This document shows positions 1 to 5,735 of a stretch of 14,939 nucleotides of DNA, piece after piece (the first letter of the stretch is position 1; each line of letters starts with the position of its first letter). The notes under the pieces were generated by a model. It did no database searches. It was not told the DNA's origin and saw only the letters and a list, made by a program, of their open reading frames with translations. The position numbers were made by a program, and so were the translations under genes. This stretch comes from an archaeon. Lineage in GTDB: Archaea; Iainarchaeota; Iainarchaeia; Iainarchaeales; GCA-2688035. The stretch lies in NCBI GenBank assembly GCA_030616665.1, contig JAUWWX010000005.1, positions 1-14,939 on the forward strand, written 5' to 3'.

Positions 1-148
1 CAACATTCATTATAGCAAAGTAGAGGGCTGTAATTATGTCCACGCAGCTCAATGCGCCACCAATATGGGATGAATGGCCTTTGTGGGCCATTTTAACTAT
101 TTTTTTCCTAATCTCGGTAGCCATTTTCTGCAGGGTTTGAATTTCCAT
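1..148 (-). CDS. Transketolase N-terminal subunit, partial (runs off left edge)
   Basis: Reading the minus strand from the ATG at 148 gives 49 codons before the window ends. The peptide contains HKGHSSHIGGALS followed by VDIITALYF, which is the thiamine-diphosphate-binding start of the N-terminal transketolase half (known pattern: an AKSGHxG-like segment followed by a helix of this kind). In many archaea transketolase is split into two genes, and the short N-terminus before the histidine motif fits such a split subunit rather than a long bacterial enzyme; the partner gene would lie outside the window. The enzyme moves two-carbon units between sugar phosphates in the cytosol. A TATA-like TTAATTA (minus strand, 169-175) lies about 24 nt upstream of the ATG and no ribosome site is seen, so the message is probably leaderless. 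The family call is confident; the split state is inferred because the C-terminus is not visible. Confidence 0.85.
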   Translation of the reverse strand, partial: MEIQTLQKMATEIRKKIVKMAHKGHSSHIGGALSCVDIITALYFAIMNV

Positions 149-168
149 GAAAAAGCCCCAAAAGCCCC

Positions 169-175
169 TAATTAA
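169..175 (-). promoter_or_regulatory. TATA-like box of the transketolase gene
   Basis: The minus strand reads TTAATTA, centred about 24 nt from the ATG at 148. That spacing would put the transcript start at or next to the start codon. The box lies in the loop of a small inverted repeat (161-168 AAAGCCCC against 176-184, G-run plus TTT), which could also form a hairpin. Confidence 0.4.
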
Positions 176-198
176 GGGGGGTTTCCCTAATTCTATGG

Positions 199-219
199 TA
201 GTACCAATTCATTAAAAAA
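199..219 (+). promoter_or_regulatory. Promoter element of the 262-3912 operon
   Basis: The sequence TAGTACCAATTCATT (199-213) runs into an A-rich TATA-like stretch. The same 15 bases occur at 7239-7253 in front of the isomerase-like gene. A start about 25 nt downstream would give a leader of roughly 20 nt that carries the GGAGGGG site at 248-254. Confidence 0.5.
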
Positions 220-247
220 CAACTACCACCCAAATCATTTTACTGGC

Positions 248-254
248 GGAGGGG
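248..254 (+). promoter_or_regulatory. Ribosome binding site GGAGGGG deciding the TTG start at 262
   Basis: GGAGGGG is followed by a T-rich spacer of 7 nt and the TTG at 262. No ATG or GTG lies at a suitable distance in this frame, so the site supports the TTG start. Confidence 0.6.
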
Positions 255-261
255 CTTTTTT

Positions 262-1326
262 TTGGTCAGTAAAATAGTTGCAGAAGACATAAAAAAATGT
301 GCGCAATTCCTGCGTCAAGATAGCGAAAAGCTGAGCGGCAAAACCGTTTTAATAAGTGGGGCTGCCGGTTTCATGGGCAGCTACTTCTGCGACGTAATAG
401 CCTACTTTAATGAAAATTTTCTTGAAAAAAGCTGCAAAATAATCGCAGTTGACAATCTTATTTCAGGCAAGGAAAGCAAAATCTCCCACCTGCTTGAAAA
501 GCCGTTCTTCAAATTCCTGAAATCAGATGTCTCAAAGCCATTGGAAATCGAGGAAAAGCTTGACTTCATAATACATGCAGCAAGCATTGCCTCCCCAACA
601 ATTTTCAGGCAAAACCCGCTTGAAACAATGGACTCAAACAGCCTTGGAACAAGAAACATGCTTGAATTAGCCAAAAAAAACAAGGTTGAGGCATTCCTTT
701 TCACTAGCACAAGCGAGGTCTACGGCGATCCTTCACCAGAAAATATTCCAACAAAGGAAACCTACAGGGGAAACGTTTCCTGTACTGGCCCGCGTGCCTG
801 CTACGACGAAAGCAAACGCCTTGGTGAAACCCTTTGCATGATTTACTTCACAAAATTCAATGTGCCAATAAGAATGTCCCGCTCCTTCAATGTTTACGGC
901 CCAAGGCTTGGCTTGCACGACAAGCGCGTTTTGCCGGACTTCATGCTAAACGCTTGGAACAACCAAAACATAGTGCTATTAAGCGATGGCTCCCCAACCA
1001 GAAGCTTTTGCTACATCACTGACTCCATTAAAGCGCATTTCAAGGTTCTTTTGTCAGACGCCAACGGCGAAGTCTTCAATATTGGAAACGACTTGGAAGA
1101 AATAAGCATTCTGGAACTGGCAAGGCGCATTGTGGAAACAAGCGGCAAAAACCTCGAAGTGAAATTCAAGAAAAGCGAGGACAAGCACTACCTGACAGAC
1201 AGCCCGAACAGACGATGCCCTGACATCTCAAAGATGCGCAAATTTTTCCCTGACTGGAAGCCAGAGGTAATGCTTGACGAGGGTTTGAAGAGGACCTGGC
1301 AACACTATTTGGAGGCCAAGAAATGA
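262..1326 (+). CDS. UDP-glucuronate decarboxylase-like NAD-dependent epimerase/dehydratase (extended SDR)
   Basis: This 354-residue protein is an extended short-chain dehydrogenase. It has GAAGFMG (33-39) for NAD binding, HAASIASP (105-112), TSTSEVYGDP (148-157), the catalytic Y181xxxK185 in ACYDESKR, and RSFNVYGPR (207-215). The stretch GNVSCTGPRACYDESKR closely resembles the GNVNPxGPRACYDEGKR signature of UDP-xylose synthases, and the Glu in STSE is characteristic of that family. The likely reaction is conversion of UDP-glucuronate to UDP-xylose through a 4-keto intermediate in the cytosol. The start is a TTG chosen because GGAGGGG sits 7 nt upstream. The stop overlaps the next start as ATGA, so translation is probably coupled to the sugar dehydrogenase, which would supply UDP-glucuronate. 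It could instead be another sugar 4,6-dehydratase or 4-epimerase of the same fold, but the YDESKR context argues for a decarboxylase. Confidence 0.8.
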   Translation: MVSKIVAEDIKKCAQFLRQDSEKLSGKTVLISGAAGFMGSYFCDVIAYFNENFLEKSCKIIAVDNLISGKESKISHLLEKPFFKFLKSDVSKPLEIEEKLDFIIHAASIASPTIFRQNPLETMDSNSLGTRNMLELAKKNKVEAFLFTSTSEVYGDPSPENIPTKETYRGNVSCTGPRACYDESKRLGETLCMIYFTKFNVPIRMSRSFNVYGPRLGLHDKRVLPDFMLNAWNNQNIVLLSDGSPTRSFCYITDSIKAHFKVLLSDANGEVFNIGNDLEEISILELARRIVETSGKNLEVKFKKSEDKHYLTDSPNRRCPDISKMRKFFPDWKPEVMLDEGLKRTWQHYLEAKK

Positions 1327-2678
1327 ATATCGCGATTTTGGGCTGTGGCTATGTTGGCCTTACAACAGGGCTTTGCTTTACAGAAAAAGGCCACAAGGTA
1401 ATTTGCTTTGACGTTGACAAGGCAAAGCTTGACTTGTTGCAGCAGGGTAAGCTTCCAATCTTTGAGCCAGGTCTTGAAGAAATTTTCAAGCAGGCAAAAG
1501 AAAAAGGCCTTCTCCAGGCCACATCAGACTTAAGCAATGCAGTAAAGGAAGCAGACGCAATCTTCATTGCTGTTGGTACTCCAATGAGGCAAGACAAGAG
1601 CATTGACATCTCCTTTGTGGAAAACGCAGCAAGGCAATTGGGCAATGAACTAAAGGAAAAGCAGGGCTTTCCAGTAATTGTGATAAAAAGCACTGTTGTG
1701 CCTGGCACAACACAGGAAATTGTACTGCCCTTGCTGGAGCAGGCCTCTGGAAAAAAGGCAGGCACTGGCTTTGGCCTTTGCATGAACCCAGAATTCTTGA
1801 GGGAGGGCAGTGCAGTAAAGGACTTCAACGAGCCCGACAGGATTGTTTTGGGCTGCCTTGGCGAAAAAGAAAAGGGCCTAATGCAGGAGCTTTACTCTGC
1901 CTACAATGCGCCATTTGTCTTAACCAATTTGCCTACTGCCGAAATGATAAAGTACGCAAACAACAGCCTGATTGCAACCCTAATCAGCTTTAGCAACGAG
2001 TTTGCCAACCTCTGTGAGAAAGTGCCAGGCGTCTCAGTTGAAGATGTCCTAAAGGCAGTTCACCTTGACTTTAGGCTAAACCCAATTGTTGGAGGGAAAA
2101 GGCTTAATCCAAACATTTTAACCTACCTTAGGGCAGGATGCGGCTTTGGCGGAAGCTGCTTCCCAAAGGACCTGAATGCCCTAATCCACTTTTCAGAGAA
2201 AAAGGGTTATTCCCCAGAGCTTTTGAAGAGCGTGGTTGGGATAAACCAGGAAAGGGCAGGCCACCTTGTTGAAAGGCTTTCAAAAGAGCTTGGTTCTCTG
2301 GATGGAAAAACAGTCGGCATTCTTGGCCTTGCCTTCAAGCCAGAGACAGATGATGTAAGGGAATCCCAGGCCTTAAAAATAATTCAGAGCCTTTTAGGGA
2401 AAGGAACAAGAGTTTCAGCGCACGATCCAATGGCCGTGGAAAATGCGAAAAGATTTTTTGGGAGTGAAGCGGAAAAAATTTCTTTCTTTGGGGATTTGAA
2501 TAGCTTTTTGAAGGAAGAGCTTGATGCAATGGTTCTTGTAACGGCCTGGCCTCAGTACAGGGAAATTGATTTTGCTACGCTTGGCAGGGAAGTGATTCTG
2601 GTGGATGGCAGGGGCTTTTTTAACAGGGAGAAGCTGCCGGAGAATGTACGCTGTGTTTCTGTTGGCTTTAAGCCATAG
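1323..2678 (+). CDS. UDP-glucose/GDP-mannose dehydrogenase family protein, probable UDP-glucose 6-dehydrogenase (paralog 1)
   Basis: The 451-residue protein has all three domains of nucleotide-sugar 6-dehydrogenases. The N-terminal Rossmann fold has GCGYVGL (7-13), followed by AVGTP (84-87 region) and STVVPGT (123-129). The central region has NPEFLREG (155-162), and the TAEMIKYANN segment around Lys210 is followed by GCGFGGSCFPKD with the catalytic Cys279. The C-terminal domain has GLAFKPETDDVRES. The enzyme oxidises the C6 hydroxyl of a UDP-sugar to a carboxylate with two NAD+. Position right after a UDP-glucuronate decarboxylase-like gene, with a 4-nt overlap, favours UDP-glucose as substrate. 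It is longer than the second copy at 8247-9542, with extra residues (LDFRLNPIVGGKRLNPNI) just before the catalytic-cysteine loop, so a different sugar such as UDP-GlcNAc or UDP-ManNAc cannot be excluded. The stop is TAG. Confidence 0.88.
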   Translation: MNIAILGCGYVGLTTGLCFTEKGHKVICFDVDKAKLDLLQQGKLPIFEPGLEEIFKQAKEKGLLQATSDLSNAVKEADAIFIAVGTPMRQDKSIDISFVENAARQLGNELKEKQGFPVIVIKSTVVPGTTQEIVLPLLEQASGKKAGTGFGLCMNPEFLREGSAVKDFNEPDRIVLGCLGEKEKGLMQELYSAYNAPFVLTNLPTAEMIKYANNSLIATLISFSNEFANLCEKVPGVSVEDVLKAVHLDFRLNPIVGGKRLNPNILTYLRAGCGFGGSCFPKDLNALIHFSEKKGYSPELLKSVVGINQERAGHLVERLSKELGSLDGKTVGILGLAFKPETDDVRESQALKIIQSLLGKGTRVSAHDPMAVENAKRFFGSEAEKISFFGDLNSFLKEELDAMVLVTAWPQYREIDFATLGREVILVDGRGFFNREKLPENVRCVSVGFKP

Positions 2679-2683
2679 CTAAG

Positions 2684-2692
2684 TATTTAAAT
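2684..2692 (+). promoter_or_regulatory. TATA box in front of the cytidylyltransferase gene
   Basis: TATTTAAAT is centred about 29 nt upstream of the ATG at 2717, in the 38-nt gap after the dehydrogenase. This suggests an internal, nearly leaderless promoter. GGGAG at 2701-2705 is a weak ribosome-site candidate. Confidence 0.5.
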
Positions 2693-2716
2693 CACTTTCA
2701 GGGAGTAAAGGTTATC

Positions 2717-3475
2717 ATGGATGTAGTGATTTTCTGCGGTGGCAGGGGCACCAGATTGGCGGAAAAAACAGACGTTATTCCAAAGCCCCTTGTGCCAATT
2801 GGGGAAAAGCCAATTCTCTGGCACATTATGAAAATTTACGAAAAGTTTGGGTTCAAGCGCTTTATTCTGCCTCTTGGCTACAAAGGCGAACTGATAAAGA
2901 ACTTTTTCTTGAAGTACCCTTTGCTTGATGAGTCATTTGAAATAAATTGCTCCAAGCCAATTGCCCCAAAGTACGTTGAGGACTGGGGCGTTGTGCTAAA
3001 GGACACTGGCCTTGAAAGCACTACTGGCAAAAGGCTAAACATGGTAAAGGAAGACATCAAGGGCGAAACATTTTTGCTTACTTACGGTGATGGGGTTTCA
3101 GACGTTGACGTAAGCAAGGTAATTGAATTCCACGAGAAAATGAAGAAGGAAAAGGGAACAATTGCAACCTTGACAATTTCAAGGAGAAGGCTTAACTACG
3201 GGGCAGTAAAGGAAAAGGATGGGATTGCAACAGGCTTTGTTGAAAAGCCCTTGACAGACAACTGGATAAACATTGGCTTTATGGTTTTGGAAAAGGCTGC
3301 CTTTGACTATGTGGAAGATTCTGAAATGGACTACGAGGCATTCAAAAAGATTACTGCAGAAGGAAAGCTTGCTGTGTTCAAGCACGATGGTTTCTTTGCC
3401 TCAATGGACACCTACAAGGACTATGTTGACCTAAACGAGTTGTGGAAAACCTCAAAGCCGTGGAAGGTCTGGTGA
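2717..3475 (+). CDS. rfbF: Glucose-1-phosphate cytidylyltransferase-like nucleotidyltransferase
   Basis: This 252-residue cytosolic enzyme has the nucleotidyltransferase signature GGRGTRL (8-14) with Lys23 in PKPLVPIGEKP. Next come ILWHIMKIY (33-41) and LGYKGELIKNFF (53-64), which are highly typical of RfbF, then YGDGVSD (123-129) for metal binding, FVEKP (174-178) and a C-terminal MDTYKD (230-235). The known RfbF reaction is CTP plus glucose 1-phosphate to CDP-glucose, the entry to CDP-dideoxyhexoses. The RfbF segment usually read as WINGGF is WINIGF here. No CDP-glucose 4,6-dehydratase lies in the window, so the product may be used elsewhere, or the nucleotide or sugar may differ. The start is the only ATG that gives the full nucleotide-binding strand, and it follows a TATA box. 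The stop TGA overlaps a GTG (GTGA) that can start the next reading frame. Confidence 0.8.
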   Translation: MDVVIFCGGRGTRLAEKTDVIPKPLVPIGEKPILWHIMKIYEKFGFKRFILPLGYKGELIKNFFLKYPLLDESFEINCSKPIAPKYVEDWGVVLKDTGLESTTGKRLNMVKEDIKGETFLLTYGDGVSDVDVSKVIEFHEKMKKEKGTIATLTISRRRLNYGAVKEKDGIATGFVEKPLTDNWINIGFMVLEKAAFDYVEDSEMDYEAFKKITAEGKLAVFKHDGFFASMDTYKDYVDLNELWKTSKPWKVW

Positions 3476-3527
3476 GACAATTGCCAAACGCAGAAAGCCA
3501 GGGGAATCTGGTGAGACAATTGCCAAA
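3468..3527 (+). repeat. 21-bp direct repeat, two copies 39 bp apart, at the rfbF stop
   Basis: Positions 3468-3488 and 3507-3527 are identical over 21 bases (beginning TCTGGTGAGAC, ending TTGCCAAA). The 39-bp offset is a multiple of three, so both copies read VRQLP in the frame of the following gene. The first copy contains the rfbF stop overlapping a GTG, and the second contains another GTG with AGGGG upstream. The pattern suggests a short tandem duplication across the gene junction. Confidence 0.85.
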
Positions 3528-3912
3528 AAAGATTGAAAGAGTAATGCTTATTTCCCCGCCTGGAGTTGCCCTGAAGGGAAGCTTTAGGTACTGCACCGTT
3601 CCTCTTGGCTTGTCCTGTCTTGGTGCAGCGGTTGAAAAAGCCGGCTACAACACAAAGCTTTTGGACACAGTAGTTGAAGGTGTAAACCATGAGGAAAGGA
3701 TTGATGACAAGAGAGTAAGGTATGGCCTTTCATTTGAAGAGCTTGAGTCAATGCTCAGCAGATACATACTTTCCTACAATTTGGGCCTTGCATTCAGGCA
3801 CCCCACGCGCTTCTTCAAGCGTTTTTCCGCATTGATGTTTGGCCATTCCGGAATGATGGCAGGCTATCTTGCCTTTCTCTTGAAGAGAATGGCGCGCAAA
3901 GTAAAGAGTTGA
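3472..3912 (+). CDS. Shrunken cobalamin-binding radical SAM relative lacking the catalytic domain (small protein or pseudogene)
   Basis: The frame from the GTG at 3472 gives 146 residues; the GTG at 3511, with AGGGG just upstream, gives 133. The first part (IERVMLISPPG, then VPLGLSCLGAAVEKAGY, KLLDTVVEG and RYGLSFEELE) matches the start of the B12-binding domain of BchE-like radical SAM proteins. After FEELES the text changes to a basic helical stretch (RYILSYNLGLAFRHPTRFF, then LAFLLKRMARK). This resembles the tail that follows the radical SAM barrel, as in the FYLRPRFVLRML tail of the enzyme at 5736-7169. The middle of the B12 domain and the whole CxxxCxxC barrel, normally more than 300 residues, are missing, yet the frame is kept. 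I infer an in-frame internal deletion. It cannot be a radical SAM enzyme as it stands. It is the last gene of the 262-3912 run and overlaps rfbF by 4 nt if the first GTG is used. Confidence 0.55.
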   Translation: MRQLPNAESQGNLVRQLPKKIERVMLISPPGVALKGSFRYCTVPLGLSCLGAAVEKAGYNTKLLDTVVEGVNHEERIDDKRVRYGLSFEELESMLSRYILSYNLGLAFRHPTRFFKRFSALMFGHSGMMAGYLAFLLKRMARKVKS

Positions 3913-3914
3913 AT

Positions 3915-3924
3915 GTTATAAAAA
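3915..3924 (+). promoter_or_regulatory. TATA box of the small methyltransferase gene
   Basis: GTTATAAAAA is centred about 29 nt upstream of the ATG at 3949. No ribosome site lies between them, so a leaderless transcript starting at or near that ATG is likely. This favours the ATG over the TTG at 3940. Confidence 0.55.
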
Positions 3925-3948
3925 TGTTTCCAACATGGTTTGATTACA

Positions 3949-4500
3949 ATGGCAAAACAAGAAATGCATTTTAACGAGAACAGCAAGAAAGGCCCTTTTT
4001 TCAATTTCTACTGGCATTTTTTGATGAAGGCAGTTGCAAAAACCCCAAAGCTTGAAAGCGGAATGACTGTCTTGGACTTTGGGGCAAGTGAGCAGCAGCT
4101 CAGGAAGTATTTGCCAAAGGACATAAACTATATCGCATACGATATCAATCCTGCCTTCAAGCCAGACATTTCTTCCCTTTCACAGTTGAAACAAAGGGTT
4201 GGCGTTGTGTTTGCATCCAATATCTTCGAGCATTTGAGTGAAGCAGAACTGCGCAAGGCAGCAAAGCAAATACTTGCCTTGAAACCTAGGTTTGTAGTGG
4301 TGGCCACGCCCAGAGAAACGAGCTGGCTGAGCATTCTGGTCAGGTTTGTCAACAGGTTTACCTTTGAGCATGGCTGGGAGCACAAGCTCGGCTGGAAGCA
4401 AATAACCCGGATTCTTTCAGAGTATTTTGAGCCTTGCGCTGTTAAAAACTTTTATTTCCTGCAGTGGATTGTTCTGTTAAAGCCAAAGAAGAGCGGCTGA
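3949..4500 (+). CDS. Class I SAM-dependent methyltransferase, small
   Basis: The 183-residue protein has the outline of a class I methyltransferase. Motif I is VLDFGASEQQ (41-50), the acidic end of strand 2 is YIAYDINP (61-68), and the post-II region is VFASNIFEHLSEAELRKAAKQI (starting at 87), as in the Methyltransf_11/23 group. FVVVATP follows as strand 5. Motif I has FGAS where most relatives have LGCGxG, so SAM binding deserves a check. Likely cytosolic, with small-molecule or sugar/lipid substrates inferred only from the glycan genes around it. The ATG at 3949 is preferred because the TATA box lies about 29 nt upstream; a TTG at 3940 would add three residues. It has its own promoter 36 nt after the preceding frame and ends in TGA. 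Confidence 0.75.
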   Translation: MAKQEMHFNENSKKGPFFNFYWHFLMKAVAKTPKLESGMTVLDFGASEQQLRKYLPKDINYIAYDINPAFKPDISSLSQLKQRVGVVFASNIFEHLSEAELRKAAKQILALKPRFVVVATPRETSWLSILVRFVNRFTFEHGWEHKLGWKQITRILSEYFEPCAVKNFYFLQWIVLLKPKKSG

Positions 4501-4516
4501 GCCAGGTGTTTTAAAT

Positions 4517-4630
4517 GCTAGAAGGCAACCAAGCAAGCAGAGGGCTTTTTTCCTGCTGTTGCTCTTGTTCCTGGCCTTTTTTCTAAGGGCCTCAATGCTT
4601 GCATCAATTATTTTTTATTCAGGTGGTTAA
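4517..4630 (+). pseudogene. Possible N-terminal scrap of a membrane protein
   Basis: This frame has no start codon in front, but reads RRQPSKQRA, then FFLLLLLFLAFFLRAS, then SIIFYSGG and a stop. A basic stretch followed by one very hydrophobic helix ending in FLRA is how many membrane glycosyltransferases of the dolichyl-phosphate-sugar type begin. With 37 codons and no start it would be a decayed remnant. It fills most of the 187-nt gap between the methyltransferase and the flippase-like gene. The call rests on composition alone, so chance is a real alternative. Confidence 0.25.
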
Positions 4631-4640
4631 TTTAAATTTA
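4627..4640 (+). promoter_or_regulatory. TATA-type promoter of the UPF0104 membrane protein gene
   Basis: TTAATTTAAATTTA lies about 50 nt upstream of the ATG at 4688. A transcript starting about 25 nt downstream would have a leader of roughly 28 nt that includes GAAGGG (4674-4679), an acceptable ribosome site 8 nt from the start. Confidence 0.5.
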
Positions 4641-4687
4641 TTTGATTCCTTATTTTGTTCTTGGCACTTTTTTGAAGGGTTTTTAGG

Positions 4688-5638
4688 ATGCAGCTAATGC
4701 GATACCTTGGCTTGATTGGATTGGCTATTTTCATTTACATAGTTTACTCTATCGGCCCTGGCCAGATAATTGAAAGCATTTCCAAAATTGATTTGCTGCT
4801 TTTTTCTCTTGCCCTGCTTACGCTGATTCCAAGCGTTTTAATAAAGGCGTACAAGCAGGGCCTTTTGGTAAATGCCTTTGCTACAAGGCTGGGTATAGCA
4901 GAGAGTGCGAAAATCTGGCTTATTGGCTTCTTTTTTTCAATCGTAACGCCTGGGAGAAGCGGCAATCTGCTGAAAGCGTTTTACTTTGCTGACAGGGCTG
5001 CTATAAGTAGTGGAAAAGGTTTAGCGGCCGCTATCGTTGAAAGAATTTTCGATGTAGCAGTCCTGTTTCTGTTTGCCCTGCTTGGCTTTGTTATGCTTTC
5101 CTTTTACTTTGTTTTCCAGTTCGACCTGGGGCTGATTTTGCTTTTCTTTGCGGCATTTCTGCTACTTGTCTTCTTTTTTTCAAAGAAAGGCTTGGTCGAA
5201 TTTTTGGGCAAGCCACTCTTCAGGTTCTTTGTCCCGAAAAGGTTTGTCAGGCAGCTAAGGGCAGGCTTTGACCAGTTCTTTGAGGGCATTGCCGTCTACA
5301 AAGCAAGGAAGCGGTTGATGCTAAAGGTTGCTCTTCTGACCATTCTTTCCTGGATTGTTATCATAGTCCAATACTATTTCGTTGTAGTGGCACTGCAAAT
5401 CAACGTTTCTTTCCTATACATCTTTGCAGTAATGCCGATTGTGAACCTTTTAAGTGTGCTGCCAATCGCGTTCTCAGGAATTGGAACAAGGGGTGCTTCG
5501 CTTCTCTTCTTCCTTGGCTTGGTTGGTGCAACTGCAAGCAATGCAATTTCGTTTTCAATCCTTATCCTGCTCTTCAACCTGCTGCTGGGAGCAGCTGGCT
5601 TTGTGTTTCTCGCCAGGGGAAAGAAGGTCAGCTTCTAG
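4688..5638 (+). CDS. UPF0104 / lysylphosphatidylglycerol synthase TM-region (flippase-like) membrane protein
   Basis: The 316-residue protein is almost entirely hydrophobic, with about seven or eight membrane helices (for example 5-22, 34-54, 122-144, 147-166, 212-232 and several to the end). Two family hallmarks are present: GFFFSIVTPGRSGNLLK (80-96) with ERIFD (118-122), and LPIAFSGIGTRGASLL in the C-terminal third, corresponding to the family's P-S-GG-G-RE segment. Relatives include the membrane part of bacterial MprF, YbhN and the archaeal AglD C-terminal region, which are linked to lipid flipping or lipid-linked sugar handling. Here it may assist export or assembly of lipid-linked glycans, which is inference from neighbours. 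It has its own promoter, GAAGGG at 4674-4679, and ends in TAG. It converges on the minus-strand radical SAM gene. Confidence 0.82.
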   Translation: MQLMRYLGLIGLAIFIYIVYSIGPGQIIESISKIDLLLFSLALLTLIPSVLIKAYKQGLLVNAFATRLGIAESAKIWLIGFFFSIVTPGRSGNLLKAFYFADRAAISSGKGLAAAIVERIFDVAVLFLFALLGFVMLSFYFVFQFDLGLILLFFAAFLLLVFFFSKKGLVEFLGKPLFRFFVPKRFVRQLRAGFDQFFEGIAVYKARKRLMLKVALLTILSWIVIIVQYYFVVVALQINVSFLYIFAVMPIVNLLSVLPIAFSGIGTRGASLLFFLGLVGATASNAISFSILILLFNLLLGAAGFVFLARGKKVSF

Positions 5639-5650
5639 TACTTTCATCTA

Positions 5651-5704
5651 ATGAGGCTGGAAAACACGCTTGGTTTGAGCAGCAGCTACTTTGGGTTTTT
5701 TTAG
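5651..5704 (+). pseudogene. 5' fragment of a sugar isomerase-like gene (copy of 7287-7318)
   Basis: The frame from the ATG at 5651 reads MRLENTLGLSSSYFGFF and stops at the TAG ending at 5704. Bases 5668-5694 are identical over 27 positions to 7292-7318, the start of the intact isomerase-like gene. The match extends to 32 bases (5663-5694 against 7287-7318) with one mismatch, in the same reading frame (LGLSSSYFG in both). After GG the two diverge and a T-run follows. This is a truncated copy of the gene's 5' end, left in the 97-nt gap between two convergent genes. It is too short to act as an enzyme. The T-run at 5696-5702 could serve as a terminator for the upstream membrane protein gene. Confidence 0.7.
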
Positions 5705-5735
5705 GTGGCTGCTAGGCTTTCAGTTTTTAGCCAAT

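Noticed and set aside
3442..3471. ATG at 3442 as the start of the shortened radical SAM frame
   Set aside because: It lies 34 bases inside the end of rfbF with no clear ribosome site. The GTG overlapping the rfbF stop, or the GTG at 3511, is more natural.
4515..4586. Short ATG frame of 23 codons, rich in cysteine
   Set aside because: It is an out-of-frame reading of a leucine-rich stretch and its ATG lies inside a TATA-like sequence. No sign of selection as a protein.
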